The notes under the pieces were generated by a model. It was not told where the DNA came from. It ran no database searches and saw only the letters and a program-made list of their open reading frames with translations. 64,000 nucleotides of DNA from Sepiola atlantica (Eukaryota; Mollusca; Cephalopoda; Sepiida; Sepiolidae): positions 126,942,959 through 127,006,958 of the forward strand of contig OY744521.1 of assembly GCA_963556195.1 (NCBI GenBank), given 5' to 3'. The translations under genes and the position numbers were made by a program. Shown here one piece after another: positions 49,946-61,803 of the stretch; positions within the stretch are counted from its first letter, which is position 1; every line of letters begins with the position of its first letter.

Positions 49946-51494
49946 ACTAGAAAGGTTACCCGGCGTTGCCCGGGGGAGTATGTCATTAACAATCGATTTC
50001 CTATTGTTGAATTGAAGTAAATCATACTGTAAAAACCGAAACAATTAATCGATGTAAAACTTACAAAAAAAAAATACGCGAATTAAATCTTACTTAAAGA
50101 ACAAATACGCGAGTAAAGTTTTTTTAAGTAAACTAATCCGATCTCTCTACTAAATCTGTAACTGAAGCATCTGTTTGGTCGTAGATTAAATCTTATTTTA
50201 ATCACAAGAATATTAAAAACAAGGGAATATTTTTTGTGTCTATTAAAAGTGAAATAAATTATTCTCTTTACTTTTTATTATTAGCTATTAAGAGTAAGCC
50301 TCCTCTTCTTTGTTCATAAAAATTAAATTTCCGAACGTGATGTTTTTTTCTTTTTTCTTTGTTATTATTCAGATTAAGATTAAGCCTCTGGTTTTTTGCT
50401 CATAAAAATAAATTTGCGTACGTTATTATTGAAGTGAGCCGAACACACGTACATTCACTTTTATTATATCGATTGTCGGTTTACCCGGGTTCATCTACAT
50501 GAATCAGGAACCGCTTTCATGCGGCGACAATTAAAACAATTCTTACTTGAGATGAACATGGTTGTAAGTCAAACCACGTTGTATAATTGCCAGTGTAACG
50601 ACCAGTACGATCGCTACAACAGGAGTATATGGGAAAATGTGCCACTAGCGCTAACGCTCAATTACACTAACACGAATGCGACGACCCACCCGACTAGCAG
50701 CGAAATCTCACCTTACCACTGTAAAGATCCTTAGATGCCAGAAGATTTTCTAATCTGATATTTTCTATCATCGGGGAGGGGGGCTTGCCTTTGGAATTCA
50801 CTTCCTGCACATTGTTTCCCCGACCGTACCAACATCCAGAAGTTTAAATGTAATGTGAACAAGCATCTTGTTGTCCAACTCCCCACACAGTTTACCTCCT
50901 ATAAATATGGCCGCTGTCACAGTAGTACCTTACGTATCGGTGGCAATATGCTTTGTTTGGGAGCGAGTAAAAGTAATTTCTGCCAAGATATCTCTTCCGT
51001 GGGGGGCTCTCTATTTACCTGAAGAAACACTACGTTCAGGTCAAAATTCCGTGACAGTTCCTGAGTTTAACACAAAGCCGGGTGGGGTGGGGGGTAAAAT
51101 GGCAGCTACGCTGTGATAAAAACCACAAAGATGAAAAACACGAAAATCTCTATAAGAAAATTGAACGTATGTGTGTCCGATGAACTTGGCACTATTGAGG
51201 GGAGAGGAAAGAAAGAGACAGTCAGAGAGAGCGAGGAAGGGGGTGTTTAAGTTTGAACCAGCAATAGAATTGTTTTGTTTTCGTTTTCGTGTCAATTAAT
51301 TTTGTCTTCTTATCAATTAATGTTGTCTTCTTATCGACTAGTTTTGTTTTGTTTTTCTTATCGATTAATTTTGCTTTCATTTTCTTATCGATTAGTTTTG
51401 TGTTTTTTATCGATTAGTTTTGCCTTTTTTACGTAGAGATTAGTTTCGTTTCGGTGATTTCAAGTAGCGAAGCGATAGCGAAACCTGCTAGTTA
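49946..51494. mobile_element. Candidate TIR element, about 1.5 kb
   Basis: Left AACTAGAAAGGTTACCCGGC and right, read inverted, AACTAGCAGGTTTCGCTATC share an AACTAG-(C)A-(A)GGTT start. The left end includes ACCCGGCGTTGCCCGGG, a motif I remember as common in invertebrate repeats. Near the right end (51285-51445) TTATCGATTAGTTTTG-like units repeat several times. A LINE 3' remnant lies inside. No transposase. Target duplication not established. Confidence 0.4.
50640..50950 (+). pseudogene. LINE C-terminal / 3' remnant
   Basis: Contains decayed equivalents of the 52890-53285 fragment: CTTTGGAATTCACTTCCTGC, CCGACCGTACCAACATCCAG, AAATGTAATGTGAACAAGC and TATCGGTGGCAATAT in the same order. No open frame. 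Confidence 0.6.
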
Positions 51495-52119
51495 TAAATA
51501 ATAATGGAAAATGTTCATCAACAAAATACAGAAATAAAATTATGCACTTCCTGTCGACGTAAAACAAAATAAAACAACATCTGGCTGACTCGCGTCCACG
51601 TGACTAAATGTAAGAAATGGCGCTCGTCACTTGATAACTTTGTTGAGTGTTGTTCTCGACTAATTCTGAGACAAATTTAATGCTATTTTTCCTTTTTCGA
51701 GTGGTTGCTGCAATAATAATTAAATTGTCCCAAAGAAAGTCAGAGACACACATATCCGGCCAGCAAATCGACGTCGGCGTTCTTCAAGGTTATAACTACG
51801 GAGTGGGGGTGAAGACATTTAAACATGTCAAATTTTATCATCACCGACTAGCGTAAGGAAAGTCTCTCCTTTCCTATACACTTACACATTGGAGAACAAT
51901 AAGCGTCAATTGCATACATGCATCAAAAGAATATATGTGCATGTACCCAAGTCATAATACACGCACATCGACACGAACATATTTTTACTAATTAGAAATA
52001 TCCCATACATAGACACGCACAAACAGAACGTATATTCATGCACATAAGTCTTGACACGACAGCATGCAAGCACAGATTACACTAACATATCTAATTCTGT
52101 CGGCTAGACATGCTTGAAA
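51495..52119. other. Non-coding sequence, nothing recognised
   Basis: No gene seen. Confidence 0.4.
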
Positions 52120-52679
52120 CTAGTGTTGGGACGATTATATGGAATCGGAATCGGGAACCGGAACTTTTGAGGGTATTGCAATCGGTATCGGAATCGGAAA
52201 AAAATAGCCTAATTTTCGATTCCAATAACGATTCTTTCTTTTTTTAAATCAAACTTAATTTTCTATTGCTTGTACTAATGATTACACACGAAAGGAAATT
52301 GACTTATGTACAAGTTTATCCATGTGTATTGTTTTTATAACTTATCGATGATACACAAAAAATGAACGTATTCATATATTATAGAAAAAAAAACTGATGT
52401 AAACAAATTGTGAGTTCATTTTTTTAACATAAATTTGGTATATTCGCCTTATGAATCAGCGTTGTTCCTTTTAGAAAAAAGTTCCCGATAAGAAAAGGGA
52501 AATTTCTATATAAAACTTAAATCGCCGCCATTTAATGAAATCTTTCGATAGAGGGTCTATTGTTGCGCAGATGATTACTTTTATGCGTGGCTATGTTCTT
52601 TCAGGTGCATTCGGAATTGGAATCGGAATCGGTAATTGTATCGAAATCGGGAAAAATATTGGAATCGTCCCATTGCTAG
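52120..52679. mobile_element. hAT-like MITE (about 560 bp)
   Basis: Left end CTAGTGTTGGGACGATTATA and right end ATTGGAATCGTCCCATTGCT are inverted complements with mismatches. Next to the ends are arrays of TCGGAATCGG-type units, inverted with respect to each other (52142-52195 and 52605-52672). The TAGTGTTGGGA start resembles hAT termini, and flanks CTTGAAAC and GTTAAAAC are near matches of the expected 8 bp. Half of another copy lies at 8805-8905. Non-coding. Confidence 0.65.
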
Positions 52680-52889
52680 TTAAAACCGCAGCGAACACAC
52701 ATACACATATCAGCGTATATTTAATATTACTTACACACACACACAGACTATAGGGAAGACGATTCACAGTAGCACGCACACATACGTACTCACTTCCCTG
52801 GCACTTATACTTATAAATCAGTATATTACATTCTATGTACACAAACCTGGATAATATAATTACAAGCAATCCTGAAAAAGAAATAAACG

Positions 52890-53285
52890 ACATTTATCTC
52901 CAGCCCCTGTCCCATCGCCGCAATATTGCATCCCTGTGCTTGTTTTACAAGTACTTCAACGGAATACGTTCCGACGAACACTGCATCTGTGCCTTCTACA
53001 CATAACTACTCCAAACCAACCCTAAAAGCAGCAAAATCACACCCCTTCACTGTAGAGGTCCCCAGATTCCAAAAGACTTTCTACTCTAATAACTTCTTTC
53101 CTCGAACCGCTATCCTTTGGAATTCCCTCCCTGTTTCCTCGACTGTACCAACATGCAGAAATTTAAATGTAATGTGAACAAGTATCTCGCTGCACAGCAT
53201 CCACTTAGGATGCCCCCTATAAATCTGGCCCCTAATTCACAGGAGCCACTTACGTATCAGTGGCAATATTTGGGATGAATGAAAG
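52890..53285 (+). pseudogene. LINE C-terminal and 3' UTR remnant
   Basis: In shifting frames: SLCLFYKYFNGIRSDEHC, then (52926-53177) HPFTVEVPRFQKTFYSNN, FFPRTAILWNSLP and a frameshift before KFKCNVNKYL. The H-x-F-x-V-x-x-P-R then Y-x-x-S-F-F-P-R-T-x-x-L-W-N-S-L-P pattern is the conserved C-terminus of many jockey/CR1-type LINE proteins, the same broad group as the RT fragment at 18282-18560. The 3' UTR ends CGTATCAGTGGCAATATTTG. Confidence 0.8.
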
Positions 53286-53289
53286 TTGT

Positions 53290-53649
53290 AGAACTAATAT
53301 ATTCATAATTATTTAGATTCAGGGTTACATCTATTTCCATGTACAGTTAAAAGTCTGTTATTTTTGTTAAGGCTATGTAGCATGGGGAGGAGTATGAGGA
53401 GAATTATGGGGGGAGTTGCTAACAAAAACAAGAAAAGGAAACAGGGCAGGTGGCATTATCAACTCTCACTAATCTATGTAAGTACGTATCGCCATTAACT
53501 TGGTGAAGAAAAAAATCCTGTCCACCCCCGCGATTCTATGACCCCCGTCTCATGACCACAAAAGTCAACAACCACATTAATCCTCTGGCCAACATAAACA
53601 CTCATACGTCTATTCATATACACACACAAACACATACAAGCATGCAACT
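53290..53649. other. Non-coding sequence
   Basis: No gene seen. Confidence 0.4.
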
Positions 53650-53740
53650 ATGCAACCATGGCTAAGTGGTTAACGACACGGATGACAACCTGGGTGTGCC
53701 ACGTTCGAATCCAGTTTGTTCTACAGAAACATTTTCACTT
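53650..53740 (+). mobile_element. tRNA-derived SINE
   Basis: ATGGCTAAGTGGTTAACGAC (A-box), GGATGACAACCTGGG, and ACGTTCGAATCCAG (B-box at 53703-53712) have correct polymerase III promoter spacing. It is the best preserved of the tRNA-like SINE heads here, related to 29650 (minus) and 33745. Confidence 0.7.
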
Positions 53741-53859
53741 AGGATGTTGGCAACCTTCACGTCATCACTCATGTAACTACTCGATGTCTTTCTAGAAAAG
53801 AATTCTAACTAATGGCAATGATAGAATCATTTGATTTATACGAAATAAATTAATGAATG

Positions 53860-53862
<3 letters not shown>

Positions 53863-53943
<81 letters not shown>
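53863..53943. repeat. Interrupted (TA)n microsatellite
   Basis: TA run with one CA interruption. Confidence 0.95.
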
Positions 53944-53947
<4 letters not shown>

Positions 53948-54119
53948 GCATAATAAAACAAACACATAAGTTCACACATATATATAGTCATAGTACAGAA
54001 AATAACATACGTATAGATAGAGATGCATACATACAGACAGTATACAAACTCGGCGGTAAAAGAGAAGAATTAGGGGTAGCCATACCAAAACTGTATGAAT
54101 AGATATAAGTGGAATTAAA

Positions 54120-54345
54120 GCAATTACGGTTCTAGGAGCTCCAGGCTTAACTTTTTCTCTTTGAGAAAGAGTTAGTTTATTGCCAATCGCTGTAGGAGCC
54201 CCATGCGGGGAAATGCCGACCGAACTGCTCATGCAAAATGATTCCAAAATAGAATTCTCGAAAAAAAATAGATTCCAAAATTTGATCAAAAAGACGGGAA
54301 CTTTCGTGAACGTTTTCGATTCTTCGTCGGATCATCCTCAGGTGT
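54120..54345. mobile_element. Retroelement-like remnant with hammerhead-like motif
   Basis: 54128-54222 resembles 49650-49770. At about 54311-54342, minus strand, CTGAGGA, then T, then GATCC..GAATC, then GAAAAC repeats the hammerhead-like order with one extra base before stem II and an extra A after GAAA. Confidence 0.35.
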
Positions 54346-54639
54346 CAAAAGCAAATGAACAAAAAAGCTGGAGAAAGAAGAGAATTTTTTTAAAAAGACG
54401 GCGGTAAAACACGCATAGAACGTTTTTCGCATTATCCAGGAAGTCGTTGACGATTTAAATTCAGCAACGCTGGATGGCATCACAGAACGAAATCTGCATT
54501 ACGTTAAGCATTTTAAAATGGTTTCATATGTGATGTTAATTTTAGGTTGTTGTTTTTTATGTAGATAGCTTCTAGTATTTTAAATTTTTTTAAATTGGTA
54601 ATAACACTAAATTGATACATTCCGAATTCTGTTATTTTA

Positions 54640-54643
<4 letters not shown>

Positions 54644-54719
<76 letters not shown>
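54644..54719. repeat. (TA)n microsatellite
   Basis: Pure TA run. Confidence 0.95.
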
Positions 54720-54722
<3 letters not shown>

Positions 54723-55250
54723 CTTTCCCGACTCTGCGTTTTTCGGGATCATTTTAACTTGCATTATCATTTTGTAAAAATATATTAATATTTTTAAATA
54801 AATCGTATGCAGTGGTAAAATTATGTTCGATGATTTTTCAACCCATAAATATATAAATAACTAGAGTTTTAAAACCGAAGTTTACATTCGCGCATTTTAT
54901 TAAAAAGAATCTGTGTAAACATTATTGAAGTTGGTGTAAAGCTAACGCCGGTTGTATTTTATAAATAATAAGAGGAAAATTTATAATGCCGTGTGAAAAA
55001 AAAGAAGGATACGTTATGTTTGTTAAAAGAAGTATGGGGAAAATACTTAAATCTGTCAGAAATCTGCTAAAGTTTTCTGCATTAAAGTTTAGACATTCAA
55101 AGAACTCACTGGAATCTGTCGGGCTATTAATTTCCGTAAATTTCGTTTAAAATAAATAAAAAGAAATTTTAAAAATGAAATTAGAAATATCGTGTAATAT
55201 TGCAATTTTAACTGACTAAGTGAAAGTTTGTCCGAAATCAAAGAAAAAAT
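54720..55250. other. AT-rich non-coding sequence
   Basis: Nothing recognised. Confidence 0.4.
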
Positions 55251-55370
55251 ACGTGCCGGTCGAGGTTCGAACTCACAAAATCTGTTTTAATTGCTTCATT
55301 TGTAACCCCCTAAAGTCCAAGCCTTCTTCAATGAGGTAGGGAGAGTGGCAACATGGTAGTTTCAGAGCTA
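55251..55370 (-). mobile_element. Candidate tRNA-derived SINE remnant
   Basis: Minus strand GTGAGTTCGAACCTCGACC (55258-55276) is a good B-box. The A-box side, around AGTAGCTCTGAAACTACCAT (55353-55372), is poor. Confidence 0.4.
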
Positions 55371-56189
55371 CTCGACTAATAGGGCTTTGGTGAAACTCCA
55401 TGATGTGTTGGTGTCAGGATCCGTCGTCCTATGGTTGTCTATGTCTCTACATGCGGAAAGCAAAGACATATCAAGTGCATAACCTAACATCACTGGGGTG
55501 ATAGTGACAACGTTACTTCTGTGCCATTCCTTTGTGTGTTCTGTTCCAAACATTCCTTGACTTCGCATGCAAACGCTCAGCCTTGCTGTTTTCGGTGTCG
55601 GGGGAAAAACCTGCAATCTTGCAGACTAACGAATAGATGTAACCAACAAAGAGAACTTCATGCAGACCAAAAAACTCTGAGGCTCGATTTTTGTGAGCTC
55701 TGTGCAAAAGTTTGACTAGCTTAACAAGAACAACAACACCAACACCAGTGTACAATGTTTAGTCATACCAATTCAATTGAACCTTGAAAAGAAACATCCT
55801 TCATCAACCTTATTTGGTTTTCTTTTTTGTTATGGTCGAAGGATAAAAATCAATACAAATTTTATGGAGACCACCATGTGCAATTATAATAATGATAATA
55901 TTCGCAAGTTATGATCGTATGTAACGTGTAATACTTTAACTAATTTATGAATTAATTCTATGAAGTAATCGCTGTTAATCTCAGCAATTACTGAAGAAGT
56001 ATTATAATCGCATATCTGTTAATGGTCGATTATGACCACAATGAGATTCCGTAGTTTTAGTAGATGTGAAGTGAATTCGTCCAACAAAAGAGTATATATT
56101 AAGTGAATACGCTCTTCTTTGAGTAAGGAAAACTGTCTCCATTTTAAGAAGCATGGTTCAAACAATATTGTGTTTTTGTTGTTTATATT
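55371..56189. other. Unassigned sequence
   Basis: Frames on both strands at 55368-55755 have no recognised domain. Confidence 0.35.
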
Positions 56190-56350
56190 CAAAGGACTTG
56201 GTGACCCTGAACCGAGCAAGAGCGACGGTCGGGTGACAGCCAGCAACCTCCATAAGTGGAGACCGGAAACAACAAGCAACTGCCCTTGTGGAAATCCCAG
56301 ACAGACAATGGAACACCTCCTCAGTGACTGCAGTGATGGACCAACTTGTA
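56190..56350 (+). pseudogene. LINE C-terminal zinc-knuckle-like tail
   Basis: The frame gives VTASNLHKWRPETTSNCPCG then NPRQTMEHLLSDC. The H-K-W, C-x-C-G, Q-T-x-x-H-x-x-x-x-C pattern is the conserved C-terminal motif of many LINE polyproteins. Only this tail is left, followed by TDQDLMNSNLPL. Confidence 0.7.
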
Positions 56351-58159
56351 CTGACCAAGATTTGATGAACTCTAACCTACCTTTATCAGAAATGTCTAAG
56401 TTTAGAATTTATTAGTGATAATGTTACTCCTTCTAAAAAGAAATGGCCTACGATGAGTGTGTAATGATATTTTTAATGATATGATTCTGGTTCAAAGAGC
56501 GCAATAAGTATGCTTTTCTGTGCTGACAAGATTGGAAGCTCTCGGATTTCGAATTGAGACGTGTGTGTGATAAATGTTTGATTCAATGTCCAACTATTTT
56601 ATCTCTCGAACAATCAAACTTTGCAATGTCTTACTCCGTTGATTCGAAAAAAATTTCTGCTGTCGACCGCAGCAAATCGTGAAACTCATCAAATCTGCTT
56701 TTTTGTTGACTCATGCTGTATTTAATAAAATCTGTTTTTTGTTGTTCTTCTTCCCTTCGTCGAGACAGTTTAGTTCCGGTTTAAACTAATCTAAACCACG
56801 TGTGTCTTTATAAATGATTGGATTCGTTCCCACCGGAAATGACTCAAGCATAAATAGAGGCAAACACAATGGATGACATCTTGAATGGCAACGCCTTTTA
56901 AAAACAAATTATAATAATCTGCATTTGCTGGGGGGGGGGGTAATTTCCAATTAAGCAAGAAACTATTTTTTAAATCTTTTTTGTATACCTTTCCTGAAGA
57001 TTAGCAATAGATGAAACCGGAGTTCGATTAATTTTTAAGAAATCGACAATTTTTTTTTAAATCTGTAGTCTATAATTTTTTTTTAAATCGATCAATTGAA
57101 AAAAGATCGATAATTTGTTTCAAATTTCGATTAATAGAAAAAATCAATAAATTGAAAAATCTATAGATTGAAAAAATATATAGTGTGCGATTTTATTAAT
57201 TCCATTTCGATAAACAAAAACTAAACGCAGTTGTCTGTGAAATAGATTAATAGAAAGTAATATGTGAGCAAATAACAGATTCCCTTTGTAACTTCATTTT
57301 ATCTTCTTCCATTTCCGGAGTACAGTGAGGAATCACCCCCCCCCCCCCGCTTCCCGTAGGAGGGAAGCGTATTGTGAATCAACATTAGATTGAATCATTC
57401 AAAAGAAGTTCAGGATTGAAACCATTCTATTCAAAGAATATAGTAAAAGAGTTAAAACAAAAATGTATCCCTAACTAGCAAATGTTCACCCATCTAAAAA
57501 CTTTAGAACAAATTTTATTCGTAAACATTCGATTTATGAAAATTCAATTCATGAAGATTTTATTCATGAAAATAAATTTTAAAGAAAAAATGTAGAATGA
57601 AAACACGTTTCTGTTTTAGTATTAAAATGACATGAAATGAATGAACTGTCAAATGATTTTCTCCGGATAGACTTTTTCGTTTATTCTAAACACATCAAAT
57701 AGAATTTTTTTAATATAGCGTGTCATTTGTATTTAATACATAGCTGTTTATGGACGTGAGTAATAATTCATTAGAGTTGGATGTCGTAAGAAGTCGTGTC
57801 GTTCAATTTATGATAAGACAAAAACTACACCAATAAACCAAAACATTCGTATAACACGACAGAGACAACAAAAGGTATTTTCAAACATTTAAACTTAAAC
57901 ATTCCAATAATTAATTTAAGAAATAACACAACGTAACAATTTTTTACAAAAGTTTTGTTTATTTTTTTTTTTTTACTGCTTTTAATCAATTTTTTCTGCT
58001 GATTCCAAAAATGTTATTATTTTTTCTGTATCATCGACCGTTATAGAAATACATCGCTTTTCAATGCCATCATATATTGGAAAATGCTATATGTTCTGCT
58101 ACTAAATGTATATCTAATTTTCTCTTTCAGATCAATTACTAAGTTCTGTTCTTATTAAA
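56351..58159. other. AT-rich non-coding sequence with G and C homopolymers
   Basis: Poly-G near 56930-56940 and poly-C near 57337-57349. Between 57025 and 57190 ATCGAT / AAATTGAAAAA-type phrases recur irregularly. No gene seen. Confidence 0.4.
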
Positions 58160-58335
58160 ATGGTTACTAGAGGATGTAAAAATTCTCCAGACACATTTTC
58201 CTATGTGTGTGGTTATTATATTGAAAAGAAAGCAGGTCCAAATTGTGGATAGCATACGGACTCTATTTTCGGTGACCAGGAAATAACTTGCTGTAGGTGA
58301 CTGAGATGTCATGCTAGAATTTCTATGATAACTGT

Positions 58336-58407
58336 CACTCGACTGAGTGGCACTCGACTGAGTGGCACTCTACTGAGTGGCACTCCATTGAGTGGCACTC
58401 CACTAGG
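58336..58407. repeat. 15-bp minisatellite, nearly five copies
   Basis: CACTCGACTGAGTGG units, perfect twice, then with one or two changes. Each unit is itself a small inverted repeat (CACTC..GAGTG). It lies exactly where the pseudogene has lost its middle. Confidence 0.9.
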
Positions 58408-58718
58408 ATTAGTAAAATAGTTTGTGAATGCCTTAGATTTTGGAAGAGAAGCTTTTCAAGAAATTCGTCTCATGTTTCCAAAGCTATCAGATGCTAAGAT
58501 CAAAGGTGGTATATTTGTTGAACCCAAAGTAAATGCAATGTTGAAGTCGGAGAAACTTGAAAGAGTGATGACAAAAGTTGAAAAAGATGCTTTGTGCGCA
58601 TTTCGTCATGTAGTTCGTGGATTCTTAAGAAATCACAAGGATCCTAATTACAAACAACTGGTATCAAAGCTTATTGAGAACTTCAGGAAACTGGGTTGTC
58701 GTATGAGAATGAGATGAG

Positions 58719-58768
58719 AATGAGATGAGAATGCAAAAAATGAACCTTTAAGTTCATTTTTGCATTCT
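58719..58768. other. Palindromic insertion inside the pseudogene
   Basis: GATGAGAATG units repeat, then GAATGCAAAAAATGAAC faces GTTCATTTTTGCATTC across a short CTTTAA spacer. The left half looks like an inverted copy of the gene's own sequence, inserted at this point. Confidence 0.75.
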
Positions 58769-58972
58769 CATCTAGATTTCTTCCCCGAAAACTTGGGTGA
58801 TATCAGTGAAGAACATGGTGGGAGATTTTATCAGGACATCGCTACAATGGAAAGAAGATATCAAGGACGATGGGATACTGCGATGATGGGAGATTATATA
58901 TGGTCTCTTGTCAGAAAAGATGAAAATGTGCACTTTAGAAAATCTCGATCGCCAAAGCATTACTTAGTTTAA

Positions 58973-61200
58973 GAAAAGAGTTATCAAAGCATTTACATTG
59001 CAAAGTTGTATGGTTTGTTTTGTTCTAACTAACATTGTATTTGCAAAATACCATTCAATATATGAAAAAAGTACTAAATGCTGTGTAATTATCTTTACAA
59101 CATACTGCTGTATAGAAAGGTTGTGTATAAAATGCGAAAATATTAAATTAAGAAAAAATATAAAATATATCGATGTTATGCTAAAACGAATGTGATTTTT
59201 TAATTCAGTAGCAAAAAATACATATAAAACATTTAAAAAAATACAAATAAACAAAACATGTGTTACATTGTGTAATCAATCGTGAAAAGTTATTGATGCT
59301 GAAGGGGCGAAGATACATTTGATAAAGTGTTATAATAATCCGGCGTAAATCAAGTAAGTCTAGCATTTCAAGGCATGGAAGGTGGTCGCTGTAGCTGACA
59401 GTATCGTGAGGGTGGGTATGCCTACACGGTGAACATTGAAAACTGCACTGATAAACGTGTAACGTAGTCCAATTCGGGAAAATTGGATATTCATAATCAA
59501 CTATTGATTTGTCAGATTCAACACTATCGATGAGGAACTAAGAGAAACAGACGAGTTTCACTTTATTATAATAGAAGAAAATATTACCCTGGCAAGCAAA
59601 CAAGAGGATGAGAGAGATAAAAAGAGGAGAAAAGCGGGATGGTCTACATGTTTACAGTAAGAGAATAAGAGAAGGAAAGAGATAAGGAGAGATGACAAGT
59701 TTACGGGTTGAAAGTAAGAGAGTGAGAGAGAGAGTGAGAGAGGGTGGGGATACGGAGACTCAGTAAGAAAATAGGAAGGCTAGAAAGTAAGAGTAATAGA
59801 GAGAGGGCGAGAGGGAGAGAAAACAAATTAAGCAGTAGTTGTACGGAAGGTGAAGACGCGGTTAATCACAGTACTTGAATCAGATGGTTCAAGAAATGTC
59901 ACAAGTTTGTTAACATTTAGGTCTTCATGGGCAAGTTTATCGTCCATGGTCCGTATTTACATCTATTTGAAGATTCACACGACTCGCATCCTCCACGTTG
60001 TGTTCTTTGATTACGAAAAGCTGCAAGTCGTCGGATGGTGACTGTATTCAAGTCAGTCAACGGGCACAAGCAAGATATCAAAAAGAAAAAGTGTTAATGT
60101 AGTTGGAACGTAACAATTGGTTAGTTTATCTACGGAACGTCGATACAATTTGTTTTGAAACAAAACTTTCGCGGACGCTATGTGAAGTTTGCAACGAAAA
60201 TTCTACTGCCCTTTCACCAGAGAAACGTAGATAAACGGTTACTGGGTCAGAAACAATTTCTTCAGTTTACATGGAAATATACTCGAAACTTGAGTGAGGT
60301 CAACCGAGATGAGTTTTGTTAATTCTTCACTCGTTGTACCAGTTTCCCTAACTAAATCTCATTAATTATCATTTTTTAGCTTAGCCAATTGCGGCCTCAA
60401 CAATTCTTATTAGTCAGTGCTTTCATCCTATTAAAGTCTTCCTATATTGATGGGTTATTTTCCTCATTCTATAATATCTAATTGACTCTTCCCATTCAAT
60501 TCTCATTGGTCAAACTTTTCTCCATTCTGTACTTGGTTCTACCTCAGACAAATCTTACTCGTATGTCTGCAGAGTCTTCATCTTAACATCTTCTCTATGA
60601 AGACTACTTTTATTTCCAAATTTCGCTCAGCTTATAATTCGAAAATCAATTTCCCTTTAATATCGACCACGAAACCAGGTGGTCATTTTCATATGTTAAT
60701 TTCATCTTTTCAGAGAACAAGTGGCGCCTTTGATCCTGAATTTTGGACATATTTTATTAGTCTTATTAGGCGAGCAAATAGTCATAAATGACATTTTCGG
60801 GATTATCATTCTCCCATCGTAAATCGCGGATAGCCAGGACACACCTGGTTTAAATTATTCTCGCCACCGACAAAGCCTACTTTTCAAAAATAACCGAATG
60901 GCCGCAAGTGGCTCAACTTATTTTCCCTGATGACACCGATGTGTTTGAGTGGGTGGGAGAGCAAAGAAGGCAAACCCGTTATTATTTCTTTCTACGGTTG
61001 TAATAAAAGTTTGCTGGTCAAATTTTGAGTTCTATTCTTACCCAAAGACTCACAATTCCTAATCATGCTTTAAATATTATTTTCTTTGTTTTTATATTTC
61101 ATTATTTTTACTTTTAATAGCTTATAGTTCTGTTCAGCACATAGTGTAATAGGGTTACATGAATCTGAACCACCAGGTAATATCAGGCAGGACTAAAATT
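58973..61200. other. Unassigned sequence with purine-rich tract
   Basis: GA-rich sequence at about 59600-59830. Short frames at 59850-60041 and 60597-60791 have no recognised domain. Confidence 0.4.
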
Positions 61201-61216
61201 TAATTCTGAGGCCGTG

Positions 61217-61447
61217 CTACAAGTCATATAGGAAAATCCGGCGAGTGGGATTTGAAGAGTATCTTGCGAGCTCAGCATATTTCAGTCCAGTGTTGTTCAT
61301 CGCCTCGGCAAAAGCACGCGGAACTACAAAATTGAGCCAACCTTTTTGAATAATTCTTGTATTTGGGTGTATAAGTTTCTCACGACCATAATCATGACTT
61401 TTAAAAGTGGAATTATCTAGCGTCATGAAGAATTGGCAGTTATTCAA
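61217..61447 (-). other. Unrecognised 76-codon open frame
   Basis: The frame is not repeat-derived and has balanced composition (for example YGREKLIHPNTRIIQKGWLN). I do not recognise it, and there is no supporting context. It may be part of a decayed element or chance. Confidence 0.2.
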
Positions 61448-61803
61448 GGAAGTCTCTGATTGTTCTGAGGTTATTCGAATTTGGTTTATTTAGAGAAGAA
61501 CATCTCGTGCTTCTTTAGAATCACACTGCTATGACATAACCGGATAAATAGTTTTAAACTCTTTACCCTAATAATCATAAATGCCTAGAATGTAGACGCA
61601 TTTCGATAACGAGCCAGAAGCGTTTGCATATTAAAAGTTTTAATGTTATCTCTTGCTATTGCCTGCCTCTATGTAAGTACAAAATGCTTACCATTTTGTT
61701 GCATCGAAAATAAAATCCACGAAACACGCACACGTAGAAATCGTGAGAGTGTTGCGCTACCATACACGAGACACCCATAATATTATAATGTAATCAGTCA
61801 AAA

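Larger units (their letters stand above)
58160..58972 (+). pseudogene. Internally deleted copy of a repetitive-element-associated gene
   Basis: The ATG at 58160 opens MVTRGCKNSPDTFSYVCGYY, ending at a TAG near 58248. After a gap with a minisatellite, 58424-58717 encodes FGREAFQEIRLMFPKLSDAK, ERVMTKVEKDALCAFRHVV and SKLIENFRKLGCRM. Then 58760-58972 encodes HSHLDFFPENLGDISEEHGG, YQDIATMERRYQGRWD and GDYIWSLVRKDE. From memory these are the N-terminal C-x-N-S-P-D-x-F-C-Y-x-C-G segment and the C-terminal half of one widespread, uncharacterised, high-copy invertebrate protein family. The middle half is missing. The C-terminal half is split by a palindromic insertion and a frameshift. No introns are visible. 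Function unknown; inactive. Confidence 0.7.

Noticed and set aside
58336..58407. CRISPR-like repeated units
   Set aside because: Units are contiguous with no spacers; this is a minisatellite in animal DNA.
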